Positions 14,490 through 22,751 of a DNA stretch of 38,761 nucleotides are shown in pieces. Position 1 is the first letter of the stretch; every line of letters starts with the position of its first letter. A model generated the notes under the pieces. It did no database searches and was not told where the DNA came from. It worked only from the letters and a program-made list of their open reading frames with translations. Made by a program: the position numbers and the translations under genes. Source of the DNA: Gemmatimonadota bacterium (GTDB lineage Bacteria; Latescibacterota; UBA2968). Location: contig PAXL01000013.1 of NCBI GenBank assembly GCA_002714465.1, forward strand, positions 2,415 to 41,175. The letters are read 5' to 3'.

Positions 14490-15485
14490 GTGAAGCAGAG
14501 CCTGACTCGAATCCTCCTGTGGATCGTTGGTCTGTTGCTGCTCGGTGTTCTGATCCAGCAAGTTGGTGTCGACCAGGTCCGGGAGCATATCGCAACCTTG
14601 GGCTGGAAGATCATCCCAGTCCTGATGATTGCCCTGTCGTGGCACCTCAGCAACACGATCGCTTGGCAGGCTTGCTTTGACAGGAACGATCCTGACCGAC
14701 CGGGTTTCTGGGGCCTCCTATACACAAAGCTGTCTAGCGAAGCGATCGGCAACGTCAGCCCCGCGTCCCACGTGGGGAGCGAGATCGCCAAGACTTACAT
14801 GCTGCGTCGGCGTATGTCTGCAACCAAGGGTCTGCCGTCGGTTGTCGTCAACAAAACGATAGAATTCATTAGCGGTCTTTTCTTTGCCCTTTCGGGCACG
14901 CTCTTGGTATTTCAAGCTTTCCCGATTCAGCAGGAGATTAAGACTGGGTTGCTTGCTGCACTCGGTGCGACGAGCCTCGCTGTCTTGATCGCCGTCGTTC
15001 GTCAGCGGCAGAACACCTTCGGCTGGTTCCTGAATCTGATGAAAAGTCTCGGATTCACGTTTCTCGAGAAGCGTAGAGAGAAGATTGAGGAGACCGATCG
15101 GAACATCGCTCAGTTCTACCGGAAGAACCCCCGAGGATTCCTTGTCTCATTTGGGTTTCACAGCCTGAGCTGGTTTCTGGGTGCCTACGAGGTATACTAT
15201 ATCCTCGGGATTCTGGGTGAATCTCTCCCGTTCTCGACAGCCTACCTGCTCACCGCCCTTTCCGTGATCATCAATACCGCCTTCTTCTTTGTGCCCTCGG
15301 GGGTTGGTGTATTTGAGGGCGGCCACGTGTTTCTCTTCCATCTGCTCGGGCTAGACGCCGGGATCGGACTCGCTGTTGGGCTTCTCCGGCGGGTCCGGAA
15401 GGTCTTCTGGGTCGTTGTTGGCTTTATGATGATCTTTATCGCTTCGCGGATTGCTCTTGCTTCGCCGTCGGATACGCCGGGATAG
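14490..15485 (+). CDS. UPF0104/LPG-synthase-type integral membrane protein (HpnL-like)
   Basis: GTG 14490 follows a G-rich Shine-Dalgarno site (GGGGGT). The 331-aa protein has about eight hydrophobic helices. Family landmarks are KLSSEAIGNVSPASHVGSE near the N-terminal third and the loop FFFVPSGVGVFEGGHVFL, which match the flippase-like membrane domain shared by MprF, AglD and the hopanoid-cluster protein HpnL. The soluble aminoacyl-transfer domain of MprF is absent, so it should flip or handle a lipid rather than aminoacylate it. Placement beside TolC, MlaC and MMPL genes supports a lipid-transport role. Confidence 0.78.
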   Translation: MKQSLTRILLWIVGLLLLGVLIQQVGVDQVREHIATLGWKIIPVLMIALSWHLSNTIAWQACFDRNDPDRPGFWGLLYTKLSSEAIGNVSPASHVGSEIAKTYMLRRRMSATKGLPSVVVNKTIEFISGLFFALSGTLLVFQAFPIQQEIKTGLLAALGATSLAVLIAVVRQRQNTFGWFLNLMKSLGFTFLEKRREKIEETDRNIAQFYRKNPRGFLVSFGFHSLSWFLGAYEVYYILGILGESLPFSTAYLLTALSVIINTAFFFVPSGVGVFEGGHVFLFHLLGLDAGIGLAVGLLRRVRKVFWVVVGFMMIFIASRIALASPSDTPG

Positions 15486-15519
15486 CGCGTATCTGGCACG
15501 CCGTTCGCAAACTTCGCAT

Positions 15520-15531
15520 ATACAATTGTAT
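15520..15531. promoter_or_regulatory. 12-bp palindrome upstream of tolC-like gene
   Basis: ATACAATTGTAT is a perfect palindrome in the 116-bp gap between the HpnL-like and TolC-like genes, and TATACT at 15574-15579 could be a -10 box. This is a possible operator; it is short enough to occur by chance. Confidence 0.25.
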
Positions 15532-15601
15532 TAGCTCTGGTTTAACCGGTGTAGATTGCCATAAATGCTGGGTTATACTTGTTTGCAAAGGACGATCACT
15601 G

Positions 15602-17008
15602 GTGACATGTGCCTTTTGTGCAACGGCAATGTGTGGCAAAAACTTCACACCTGTAATGTTTTGGCACATTGCGCGCCGCGTGAGTTCCGGGGTTTTAGTC
15701 AGTTGTATCGCACTTCTATGTGCCTTTGGGACACTCGTTTGCGAGCCGCTCAGTCTTCGCAAGTTTGTAGATCTAGCGGTTGCGAACAACCCGCAGCTTC
15801 GCGCTGCAGGAGCCGACGTGGAGATTGCAGAGGCACTCGGTCAACACGCACGAGCAGCACGCATTCTTCCGAAGTTCGACCTGACAGTTGTGGCCGGGCC
15901 TTCGCCAGAGGCGAGGGGAAACGCGCTGGTCGGAGATACAGACCTCTGGGCTCTGAGTGTCTTTACTCGGACAGAGGCAACGTTCATACAGCCTTTGTTC
16001 ACGTTCGGAAGGTTGGCCGCTGCCCAGGAAGCTGCGCTTCAAGCCGTCGAGGCTCGAACCGAGGGGCTTCTTGATGCGCGGGCAAAGCTTGAGCAACAAG
16101 TTACAGAAGTGTATTACGGGCTGTTGCTGGCGGATCATCTCTGGGACCTCGCCGGGGAAGCGAGGAGGGAGATCGGCAAGGCTCGCGATTTGATCGAAGA
16201 GAAGCTCGAAGAAGACGAGGGCGACTATACCTACACGGACCTGTTCAGGCTAGATCGGTTCGTGTATGACGTTGAGGAAAACGCGAACAAAGTCGAGAAA
16301 GGGCGGCGTCTCCTCCAGTCTCTTACGAGGAAGATGGCCGGGCTCGACCCGGACGCGGTCGTTACGCTGGCGGAAGACACCTTGGTGCCGCTTACAATCG
16401 AAACCGAGCCGCTTTCCGAGTATGTTGCGCGTGTCGTCAACCGGCACGACCTGAGGCAGCTGCGGGCCGGGATTCGTGCGAAGGATGCGCAGGTCAAGGC
16501 AATCCGGAGCGAGTACTATCCGCAGTTCTTCATCGGCGGTCAGCTCAAATACAGCCACGCGCCGAACCGAGACGATCAGTCGAGCCCGTTCGCGAAGGAT
16601 GATTTCAACTTCCTCCAGGGTGGCGCGATTATCGGGTTCAAGCAGTCACTGTCTTTCGGCCTGACCGCCGCGAAGCTGCGGAAAGCAGAATTGGAAAGAA
16701 AGAAGTTGAGCTATGTTGATCAGCTGGCATCGATGGGCGCGGTGCTCGAGATTGAGCGACTCCATGGGGATCTGGTGGAAGCTCAGGCGAATCTGAAAGC
16801 AGCAAAGAGGGCGCGTCGTGCAACACGCCGCTGGTTCGTATCAGCTCGCGACGGGTTCAACGCTGGACTGGAAGAGGCCGGTGAGATCATTGATGCCGTG
16901 AAGGAGTACAGCATCATACGCGCCAAGTACTTCAACGCAGTATACACGTTCAACAAAGCCTACGGTGCGCTTCAGCGTGCAACCGGTGGGTTGATCGTTG
17001 GTCAGTAG
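15602..17008 (+). CDS. TolC-family outer-membrane efflux protein
   Basis: The 468-aa protein starts at GTG 15602, which has AAAGGA at 9 nt. An in-frame ATG at 15656 would start directly at the signal peptide (MFWHIARRVSSGVLV) but lacks a ribosome site. The mature part shows the TolC repeat plan: long amphipathic helices with LRKFVDLAVANNPQLRAA, an ATFIQPLFTFGRLAAAQEA beta/helix junction, and a second half with FFIGGQLKYSHAP and an Arg-rich helix (AKRARRATRRWF). TolC trimers form an outer-membrane channel and periplasmic tunnel for RND or ABC pumps. No membrane-fusion protein is encoded nearby, so it may work with the MMPL protein or with a partner elsewhere. Confidence 0.85.
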   Translation: MTCAFCATAMCGKNFTPVMFWHIARRVSSGVLVSCIALLCAFGTLVCEPLSLRKFVDLAVANNPQLRAAGADVEIAEALGQHARAARILPKFDLTVVAGPSPEARGNALVGDTDLWALSVFTRTEATFIQPLFTFGRLAAAQEAALQAVEARTEGLLDARAKLEQQVTEVYYGLLLADHLWDLAGEARREIGKARDLIEEKLEEDEGDYTYTDLFRLDRFVYDVEENANKVEKGRRLLQSLTRKMAGLDPDAVVTLAEDTLVPLTIETEPLSEYVARVVNRHDLRQLRAGIRAKDAQVKAIRSEYYPQFFIGGQLKYSHAPNRDDQSSPFAKDDFNFLQGGAIIGFKQSLSFGLTAAKLRKAELERKKLSYVDQLASMGAVLEIERLHGDLVEAQANLKAAKRARRATRRWFVSARDGFNAGLEEAGEIIDAVKEYSIIRAKYFNAVYTFNKAYGALQRATGGLIVGQ

Positions 17009-17042
17009 TCATTACGTCTTGGATTTGAAGAAAGGGAGGGAC

Positions 17043-18512
17043 ATGGTCTCAAAGGCCGTGATCATAGCAGCGGGTCGTGGCAGCCGTCTGGACGGACGGT
17101 ATCGTGATGTCCCGAAACCTCTTGTGCCCATTGCCGGGGTGGGTCTTCTCAAGCGGACGATCCTGACCGCCAAGCGGGCAGGGATCAACGAATTCACGAT
17201 CGTGATCGGGTATCGAGGAGACGAGATCCGGTCTGCGATCGAGCAAGATGACCAGGTCGACGTCCAGATCGACTGGATTCAGAACAACGCGTGGGAAGAG
17301 GGGAACGGGAAGTCTGTTCTCGCGGCGCGTAAATCTGTGGGCGAAAATCCGTTCATCCTGACGATGTCGGACCATCTGTTCGATCCCCAGATTATCGAGA
17401 CACTGCGGAATGCGAACCTCGCGAGCAATGAGTGTGTTCTGGCGGTCGATTCCCGGATTGATCGCATCTTCGATAAAGAGGACGCGACAAAGGTTCAGGT
17501 CGAGTCCGGTCGCATCGTGTCGATAGGGAAGATAATCGATGCGCACAACGCAATCGACACCGGTGTGTTTCTGTGCAATCCGGCCGTGTTCGGCGCACTT
17601 GGGCAAGCGATCGCAGACGGGAACGACTCACTCTCGGGAGGGATCGGGATTCTGGCCGCACAAGGGCGTATGCGGGCAGAGGATGTCGGTGAGCTGTTCT
17701 GGGAGGATGTCGACACCCCCGAGTCGCTCATTCACGCAGAGCGAGCGTTGATCCGCTCGCTTGGCAAGCCGACGGACGGGTTCGTGTCCCGTCATTTCAA
17801 TCGTAAGATTTCCACTCGTATCAGCTCCGTCCTCGTCAAGACCTCGCTTACGCCAAACCAGCTTTCGATTTCAACCATGTTTGTTAGCTTCCTTGCGGCT
17901 TGGTTCGTCGCGCAGCCCAACTACGTCAGCTTGGCCATTGGTGGTCTGATCTTCCAGTTCGCCTCGATCATCGACGGGTGCGACGGAGAGGTCGCTAAGC
18001 TGAAGTTCATGGGTTCGCAGTTTGGCGAGTGGGTCGATACAGTGGCAGACAACATCTCGTATCTCGTGTTCTTCTCAGGCTTCGTCTATGGTATGTTTCA
18101 GTATACAGGCGAGGAGTTTGTGTTGACGCTGGCGTGGCTGGCGTTGGCGGGGATGGTGGTTGCCGTCTCTGTGGTTTATGTCTACCTGCGGATGTCCGGC
18201 TCTGGCAGTATCCTTAGCTTTACGCAGGCCTTCTCGAACGAAGTTCCGGAAGCGAAGCGTGGCTGGTTCCACAAGTTCAGCGAGCGTATCAAATTTGCCA
18301 GCCGGCGTGACTATTTTGCGGCAATGTTCTGCGTCCTTGCGCTTGCGAATGCACGTTGGACGATCTTCTGGATCTACGCACTAGGTGCAATAACAATCGC
18401 AACGGCGATCCTGTTCTTTGTCGGGCATATTATGAGGTCACGAGGTTTCTGGCCGGCAGGCGCTCAGGCCGCGACCGAAGAATCAAAGCTGTTCTCCGAA
18501 AAGGCAGACTAG
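17043..18512 (+). CDS. nucleotidyltransferase / CDP-alcohol phosphotransferase fusion (IPCT-DIPPS-like)
   Basis: ATG 17043 is preferred to an in-frame start at 16998 because AAAGGGAGGG stands just before it; product 489 aa. Residues 5-30 hold the sugar/polyol-phosphate nucleotidyltransferase signature (AAGRGSRL...PKPLVPI). From about residue 255 a membrane domain carries the CDP-alcohol phosphotransferase motif D311-G-C-D314-G-E-V-A-K319, then G328, D332 and D336. This is the usual DGxxAR(x8)GxxxDxxxD, but with Lys in place of Arg. The fusion matches the bifunctional enzyme that makes CDP-inositol and then di-myo-inositol-phosphate phosphate in Archaeoglobus. Here it might make an inositol-type phosphodiester or a lipid head group; the acceptor cannot be read. 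It lies between TolC and MlaC genes. Confidence 0.82.
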   Translation: MVSKAVIIAAGRGSRLDGRYRDVPKPLVPIAGVGLLKRTILTAKRAGINEFTIVIGYRGDEIRSAIEQDDQVDVQIDWIQNNAWEEGNGKSVLAARKSVGENPFILTMSDHLFDPQIIETLRNANLASNECVLAVDSRIDRIFDKEDATKVQVESGRIVSIGKIIDAHNAIDTGVFLCNPAVFGALGQAIADGNDSLSGGIGILAAQGRMRAEDVGELFWEDVDTPESLIHAERALIRSLGKPTDGFVSRHFNRKISTRISSVLVKTSLTPNQLSISTMFVSFLAAWFVAQPNYVSLAIGGLIFQFASIIDGCDGEVAKLKFMGSQFGEWVDTVADNISYLVFFSGFVYGMFQYTGEEFVLTLAWLALAGMVVAVSVVYVYLRMSGSGSILSFTQAFSNEVPEAKRGWFHKFSERIKFASRRDYFAAMFCVLALANARWTIFWIYALGAITIATAILFFVGHIMRSRGFWPAGAQAATEESKLFSEKAD

Positions 18513-18702
18513 ACAGGTTTCACAGAAAGGGAACCATTATCGGCTTTCGTCCGTCTTGAGGATGTGAGGTGATAGTGGTTTTCTTTTTGCTTAGAATTAG
18601 AGGCTGGAACCACACAGAACACAGAGGATCTTGTCCGGGGGGCGGTACCGACAAACCTGATTCTTCACGTGGACCGGGGCTTTAATCGTGGAGTCGTTTG
18701 GT
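18513..18702. other. intergenic, 190 bp, with short repeat
   Basis: There is no gene. The gap contains a CAGAGGACA-type string (18608-18630) and AT-rich sequence (TTTTCTTTTTGCTTAGAAT, 18575-18593) that may hold a promoter, with no clear -35. Confidence 0.35.
18608..18630 (+). repeat. CAGAGGACA-type short repeat
   Basis: The segment AACCACACAG followed by AACACAGAGGATC resembles the copies at 28812-28833 and 6003-6028, and at 2774-2810 on the other strand. Confidence 0.4.
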
Positions 18703-19299
18703 ATGATGAAGGGTCTACTTATAGTTGCAGTAGTCGTCGTTGCTATGGTTAGGTGTGCGTCGGCGGAAACGGCTGACGATCTGCTCGCGCTGGTGAAGGA
18801 TCGGAACCAGGTGATCGAGAGGATCGTGAAGTCGCCTACAGAAGGGGAGACGGAAGAGGAGAGGGCTCAGATCAAGATGATCGTGAGCGAGTTATTCGAT
18901 TTCAATACGTTCAGCGAGGTCTCACTTGGGCGTTACTGGAAGGAGCGCACCGACGCGGAGAAGACCGAGTTCACCTACCTGTGTCGTCAACTGATTGAGC
19001 GGAACTATGCGGATCCGGCGCTCTACAAGAAGGCTGAGAGCGTCGAGTATGACGGTGCGACGATCGATGGTGACAAGGGAGAGGTGAAGACGATCGTCTC
19101 CTACAAGACCGAAGAGAGCACGATCGACTACAAGCTCAAGAAGGTCCGTGATAGCTGGTTAATATACGATATGGTGATTGACGACCTGAGTATTGCGAAG
19201 AACAATCGGTCGCAGTTCAGGAAAGAAATTCGGAAGACGTCCTACGAGGGACTGGTCAAGAAGCTGAAGGACAAGTTAGCGAAGGAAGAAAAGAAGTAG
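18703..19299 (+). CDS. MlaC/HpnM-family periplasmic lipid carrier
   Basis: The frame opens at GTG 18688, but ATG 18703 has GGAG at 9 nt and begins the signal peptide MMKGLLIVAVVVVAMVRCASA; product 198 aa, the usual MlaC length. The core segment LFDFNTFSEVSLGRYWKE, followed by FTYLCRQLIERNY, is the family signature (toluene-tolerance Ttg2D/MlaC; HpnM in hopanoid clusters). MlaC carries a phospholipid across the periplasm in a hydrophobic pocket. It is 5 nt from the MMPL gene, so the two are co-expressed and probably act in one pathway. MlaD/E/F partners are not in this window. Confidence 0.88.
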   Translation: MMKGLLIVAVVVVAMVRCASAETADDLLALVKDRNQVIERIVKSPTEGETEEERAQIKMIVSELFDFNTFSEVSLGRYWKERTDAEKTEFTYLCRQLIERNYADPALYKKAESVEYDGATIDGDKGEVKTIVSYKTEESTIDYKLKKVRDSWLIYDMVIDDLSIAKNNRSQFRKEIRKTSYEGLVKKLKDKLAKEEKK

Positions 19300-19304
19300 G
19301 TTGA

Positions 19305-21776
19305 ATGGAAGTGATTTTCCACAAATTCGCCGATATCACTTATCGGCGCTACAAGCTGATTCTGATCCTGGCCACGTTGCTGACGATTGGGGGGACTCAC
19401 TTTGTCATCAAACTCGTCAAGCGGATCGATACAGACATCGCGGCACTGATCCCGGACGATTATCGGAGCGTTAGGACCCTCAAGGACATTGAGAAGGCCG
19501 TCGGTGGTGTGGGGAGCTGGCGTCTTCTCGTTCAGTCGGATGACTACGAGTCGTCCCAGCGGTTTGTTAACGATCTTGTCGCCGAGCTCCGGAAGGATGA
19601 ATACAGAGAGTATGTGAACTTCGTCAGCTATCAGAAGGAAGTCGACTTCTACAAGAAGAATGCCCTCCTGTATATGGACATCGATGATCTGGAAGAGATC
19701 CTAATCCGGATCGAAGACCGCCTCGCCCAGGAGAAATTGAAACTTTCACCGCTTTATATCGACCTGTCCGATGGGGAGGCGGCGGAGGCAGAGCTGGACT
19801 TCTCCGATATTCAGGAGAAGTATGGCGGCGGGGCCGAAGTAGATCCCTACTTCACGGACCCGGAGAAGACGATCGTCGCGCTGGAGGTCGAGGCTGCAGG
19901 CACCGTCAGCAACGTCGGGTTTACTAAGAAAATGCATCGTGTGATGCAGGATGCTGTGGCGAAGCTCGGTCCGGCGGACTATCATCCGACAATTTTTGTC
20001 GAGTATGGTGGCACATATAAGAACAAGATCGACGAGTATGACGTGATTATCCATGACGTGCGGTCCACCCTTGTCTTCGGCGTGATCGGTGTCGTTTTGA
20101 TCCTGACGATCTACTTCAGGCAGCCGCTGGCTGCCTTTTTTATTGCCATCCCCCTGATGATGGGGCTGATCTGGTCCTTTGCCCTGACCTACTTTGTTAT
20201 AGGAAACCTGAACACGATGACGGCGTTCCTGTTCGTGATCTTGTTCGGGCTCGGGATTGATTTTGGGATCCATCTGTTTGCTAGGTATCTGGAAGACCGA
20301 ACCGGCAAGCAGGATGTGAGGACCGCGTTGGATTCGATGCTAATCCAGACCGGGCAGGCCGTTTTGACGGCTGCACTCACGACGTCTATGGCGTTCTTCA
20401 GCCTGACCTTCACAGACTTCAAGGGGTTCTCCGAATTCGGATTCATAGTTGGAACCGGGATCCTGATGTCGCTTGTATCGATGACCACGGTTCTGCCCGC
20501 GTTCCTCCGTTTGGCAGACGAGGACCTCGGTCTGATTCGTATGAAGCAGGTCTGGGGTCACAAGGGATTGTCGGATAGACGCAAACCGTTCCCTGCGGCA
20601 AAATGGGTGCTCGGCGGCGGGCTCATCCTGACTGTGCTCTTCGCGGTCAATCTGCACAAAATTGATTTCGAGTATGATTTCACAAACCTCCGATCGAACC
20701 TTCCCGCTTCCGTCGCTGTGAAGAAGAAGATCGACAAGATATCACCTTTCAACGCGCTCTCAGCGTCTCCCACGATCGTGCTGGCGGAATCGAAATCAGA
20801 GCTCGACAAGATCGTGTCCGCCGTTCAGGAGAAGATCGAGGCGGATACAGAAACTCCAACAATTCACACTGTACGGACGCTGCATTCGTTTCTACCAAAG
20901 CTCCAAGAAGACAAACTGGATATAGTCGAAGAAATAAGCGACCTAGCCAACGGGGAGGGCGTCAAGCTGATCAAGGGAAAGCAGAAGGAGAAGCTGGATG
21001 ATCTGCTAGAACTTCTCGATGTCGAAGAGCTTTCGGTTGAGGATCTTCCCCGATCCTTGTTACGCAAGTTTCAGACGAGCGATGGCAGCCGGGCTCATTT
21101 TGCGTTCATTTACCCGGACGTACAGCTGCGCGACGGGAAGAACGCGATGGCCTTCGCCGATGACGCGCACGAGATCGTGACCCAAGACGGGAAGACCTAC
21201 TACTCATCCAGCGCGAGCATTGTTTTCTCTGATATGTTGCGTCTGATGCTGCGAGACAGCCCGATGGCGATCGGAGTGACCGTGACAGTCGTTTTCCTGA
21301 TCGTGCTCGTTGACTTCAGACAGCTTCGGGCCGCCCTGCTTGTGATGTTCCCCTTGCTCTGCGGTGCCCTCTGGATGTGTGGTGTGATGTTCGTGTTCGG
21401 GATGAAGCTGAACTTCTACAACATGGTGGCGCTCCCGACGATCATCGGCATGGGGATCGACAATGGGGTGCACTTCTACCATCGGTATAGCGAGGAAGGT
21501 CCGGGTTCGCTGATGCTGGTTCTCCGGAGCACGGGAGGCGCCATGTTTGTGTCGATGCTTACAACGATGGTCGGATTCTTCGGTCTGGCGTTGGCCACGC
21601 ATCCGGGTCTGAATTCGATCGGTGTCCTAGCCCTGATTGGTTTGCTGGAGAGCTTCATCACTGCTGTCGTTGTGCTTCCGTCGATCCTTCAGGTGCTCGA
21701 AAGGCGTCTTCCTTCGGCGACAGTAGATTCTACAGCGATCGGTGACGCCACGGGTAAAGCCGCTGCAAGCGAGTGA
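19305..21776 (+). CDS. MMPL/RND-family lipid exporter (HpnN-like)
   Basis: The 823-aa protein has twelve predicted membrane helices in two halves: one N-terminal helix (about 18-36), five at 255-405, one near 440-460, and five at 655-805, with large periplasmic domains after helices 1 and 7. The RND proton-relay-type motif occurs once per half as GLGIDFGIH (G315 to H323) and GMGIDNGVH (G715 to H723), 400 residues apart. The size and layout match HpnN, which moves hopanoids to the outer membrane, and the MmpL lipid exporters. ATG 19305 follows the MlaC gene closely. A weak terminator (GCCC...GGGC then TTTTT, 21803-21829) follows. Confidence 0.88.
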   Translation: MEVIFHKFADITYRRYKLILILATLLTIGGTHFVIKLVKRIDTDIAALIPDDYRSVRTLKDIEKAVGGVGSWRLLVQSDDYESSQRFVNDLVAELRKDEYREYVNFVSYQKEVDFYKKNALLYMDIDDLEEILIRIEDRLAQEKLKLSPLYIDLSDGEAAEAELDFSDIQEKYGGGAEVDPYFTDPEKTIVALEVEAAGTVSNVGFTKKMHRVMQDAVAKLGPADYHPTIFVEYGGTYKNKIDEYDVIIHDVRSTLVFGVIGVVLILTIYFRQPLAAFFIAIPLMMGLIWSFALTYFVIGNLNTMTAFLFVILFGLGIDFGIHLFARYLEDRTGKQDVRTALDSMLIQTGQAVLTAALTTSMAFFSLTFTDFKGFSEFGFIVGTGILMSLVSMTTVLPAFLRLADEDLGLIRMKQVWGHKGLSDRRKPFPAAKWVLGGGLILTVLFAVNLHKIDFEYDFTNLRSNLPASVAVKKKIDKISPFNALSASPTIVLAESKSELDKIVSAVQEKIEADTETPTIHTVRTLHSFLPKLQEDKLDIVEEISDLANGEGVKLIKGKQKEKLDDLLELLDVEELSVEDLPRSLLRKFQTSDGSRAHFAFIYPDVQLRDGKNAMAFADDAHEIVTQDGKTYYSSSASIVFSDMLRLMLRDSPMAIGVTVTVVFLIVLVDFRQLRAALLVMFPLLCGALWMCGVMFVFGMKLNFYNMVALPTIIGMGIDNGVHFYHRYSEEGPGSLMLVLRSTGGAMFVSMLTTMVGFFGLALATHPGLNSIGVLALIGLLESFITAVVVLPSILQVLERRLPSATVDSTAIGDATGKAAASE

Positions 21777-21802
21777 TCTGGATACTGGCTCATCCTAGAT
21801 TT

Positions 21803-21829
21803 GCCCTTGGCTTGCGCTGTGGGCTTTTT
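21803..21829 (+). terminator. weak intrinsic terminator after MMPL gene
   Basis: GCCC (21803-21806) pairs with GGGC (21821-21824), helped by a GGC/GCT inner pairing, and five T's follow. Confidence 0.45.
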
Positions 21830-21908
21830 GTTTGTCGTTGGGATCGTGCGGGCTAACGGTCGGTCTATGCAGGAGCCACAACCTTGTAGTCGCTAGACGC
21901 TCAGATAC

Positions 21909-22751
21909 GTGCAGCCTACGTTCATCGCGTCTTGGAAACCGAATCTCAGAGGGGATATGCAGGCTGTCGGGATACCGTTTATCGTAGCGCTGATGTCAGG
22001 TCTGTATACGTCTTTGTGGGGTGCCTTCAAGGATAGCCCATACGAAGGATTTAAGCCGAAGACATTCCCGAGAAGTATCCTCTTTCACGCCGTGATCTTC
22101 GGTGTGTTGTATTCGTTTGAGCCCTTCGCGGCGCCCTTCCGGTCCCTTAAGCTGTTCCAGATGTTTTTTCTCGTGATGGGACTCGAGCGTTTTCTGGCCG
22201 AGCTCTACAAGGGGTTCTTCCGGACTGAAGACCAAACTAAGTATTTCGTACCCTCCCGAATCACCCTGCTGGGCAAACACGTCGAGAGTGACCTGCTTCG
22301 GTATTCGGTCGGCACAATACTCGTGGCAGGTGTGTGCGCCGTCGCCGGGATTCCCCCCAAGGTGACCGATGCCTGGGTTTTCCTCGCTGTAGCCTATGGA
22401 ACGGGGTTGGTCGTCTCGATCGGAGGAGCCTACAAGGACGCTCCCTTCGAAGGCTTCCAATGGCTGAAGTTCCAACGATCGGCTGTCGTTCTGGCGGTCG
22501 CGTCTCCGCTGTTTTATTTTATTAACGTGCCCGATAATCCGATCTCGATCGGCTTTCTCGTATACATGAACGGCGGATTGGAGCGGTTCCTTGTCGAGTA
22601 CTACAAGACGTATATCCAACGAAACATGTCCGGAAAGTTCAGACCTGATCTCGAGCGGATAAAGGAACAGATCGATACGCGCGAGAGGTTCCACTACTTG
22701 GCTTGGATAATTATCCTCGGGCTGATCGCACTGTATGCACACGAGCTCTAG
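21909..22751 (+). CDS. membrane protein of no recognised family with internal twofold repeat
   Basis: This 280-aa protein starts at GTG 21909 or, less likely, ATG 21957; neither has an ideal ribosome site. It consists of two similar halves about 135 residues apart. Motif 1 is GAFKDSPYEGF (38-48) and GAYKDAPFEGF (173-183). Motif 2 is GLERFLAELYK (91-101) and GLERFLVEYYK (223-233). Each half has three or so hydrophobic helices with the charged motif 1 between the first two, and a last helix ends the chain (YLAWIIILGLIALYAHEL). The invariant K-D-P-E-G and G-L-E-R-F set suggests a pseudo-symmetric active or transport site. I do not recognise the family. It overlaps the GMC oxidoreductase start by 17 nt, so the two are coupled. 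Confidence 0.8.
   Translation: MQPTFIASWKPNLRGDMQAVGIPFIVALMSGLYTSLWGAFKDSPYEGFKPKTFPRSILFHAVIFGVLYSFEPFAAPFRSLKLFQMFFLVMGLERFLAELYKGFFRTEDQTKYFVPSRITLLGKHVESDLLRYSVGTILVAGVCAVAGIPPKVTDAWVFLAVAYGTGLVVSIGGAYKDAPFEGFQWLKFQRSAVVLAVASPLFYFINVPDNPISIGFLVYMNGGLERFLVEYYKTYIQRNMSGKFRPDLERIKEQIDTRERFHYLAWIIILGLIALYAHEL

Noticed and set aside
19746..21661. Several 60-175 aa minus-strand frames under the MMPL gene
   Set aside because: Shadows of a confident 823-aa gene; their repetitive charged composition is the complement of membrane-helix codons.
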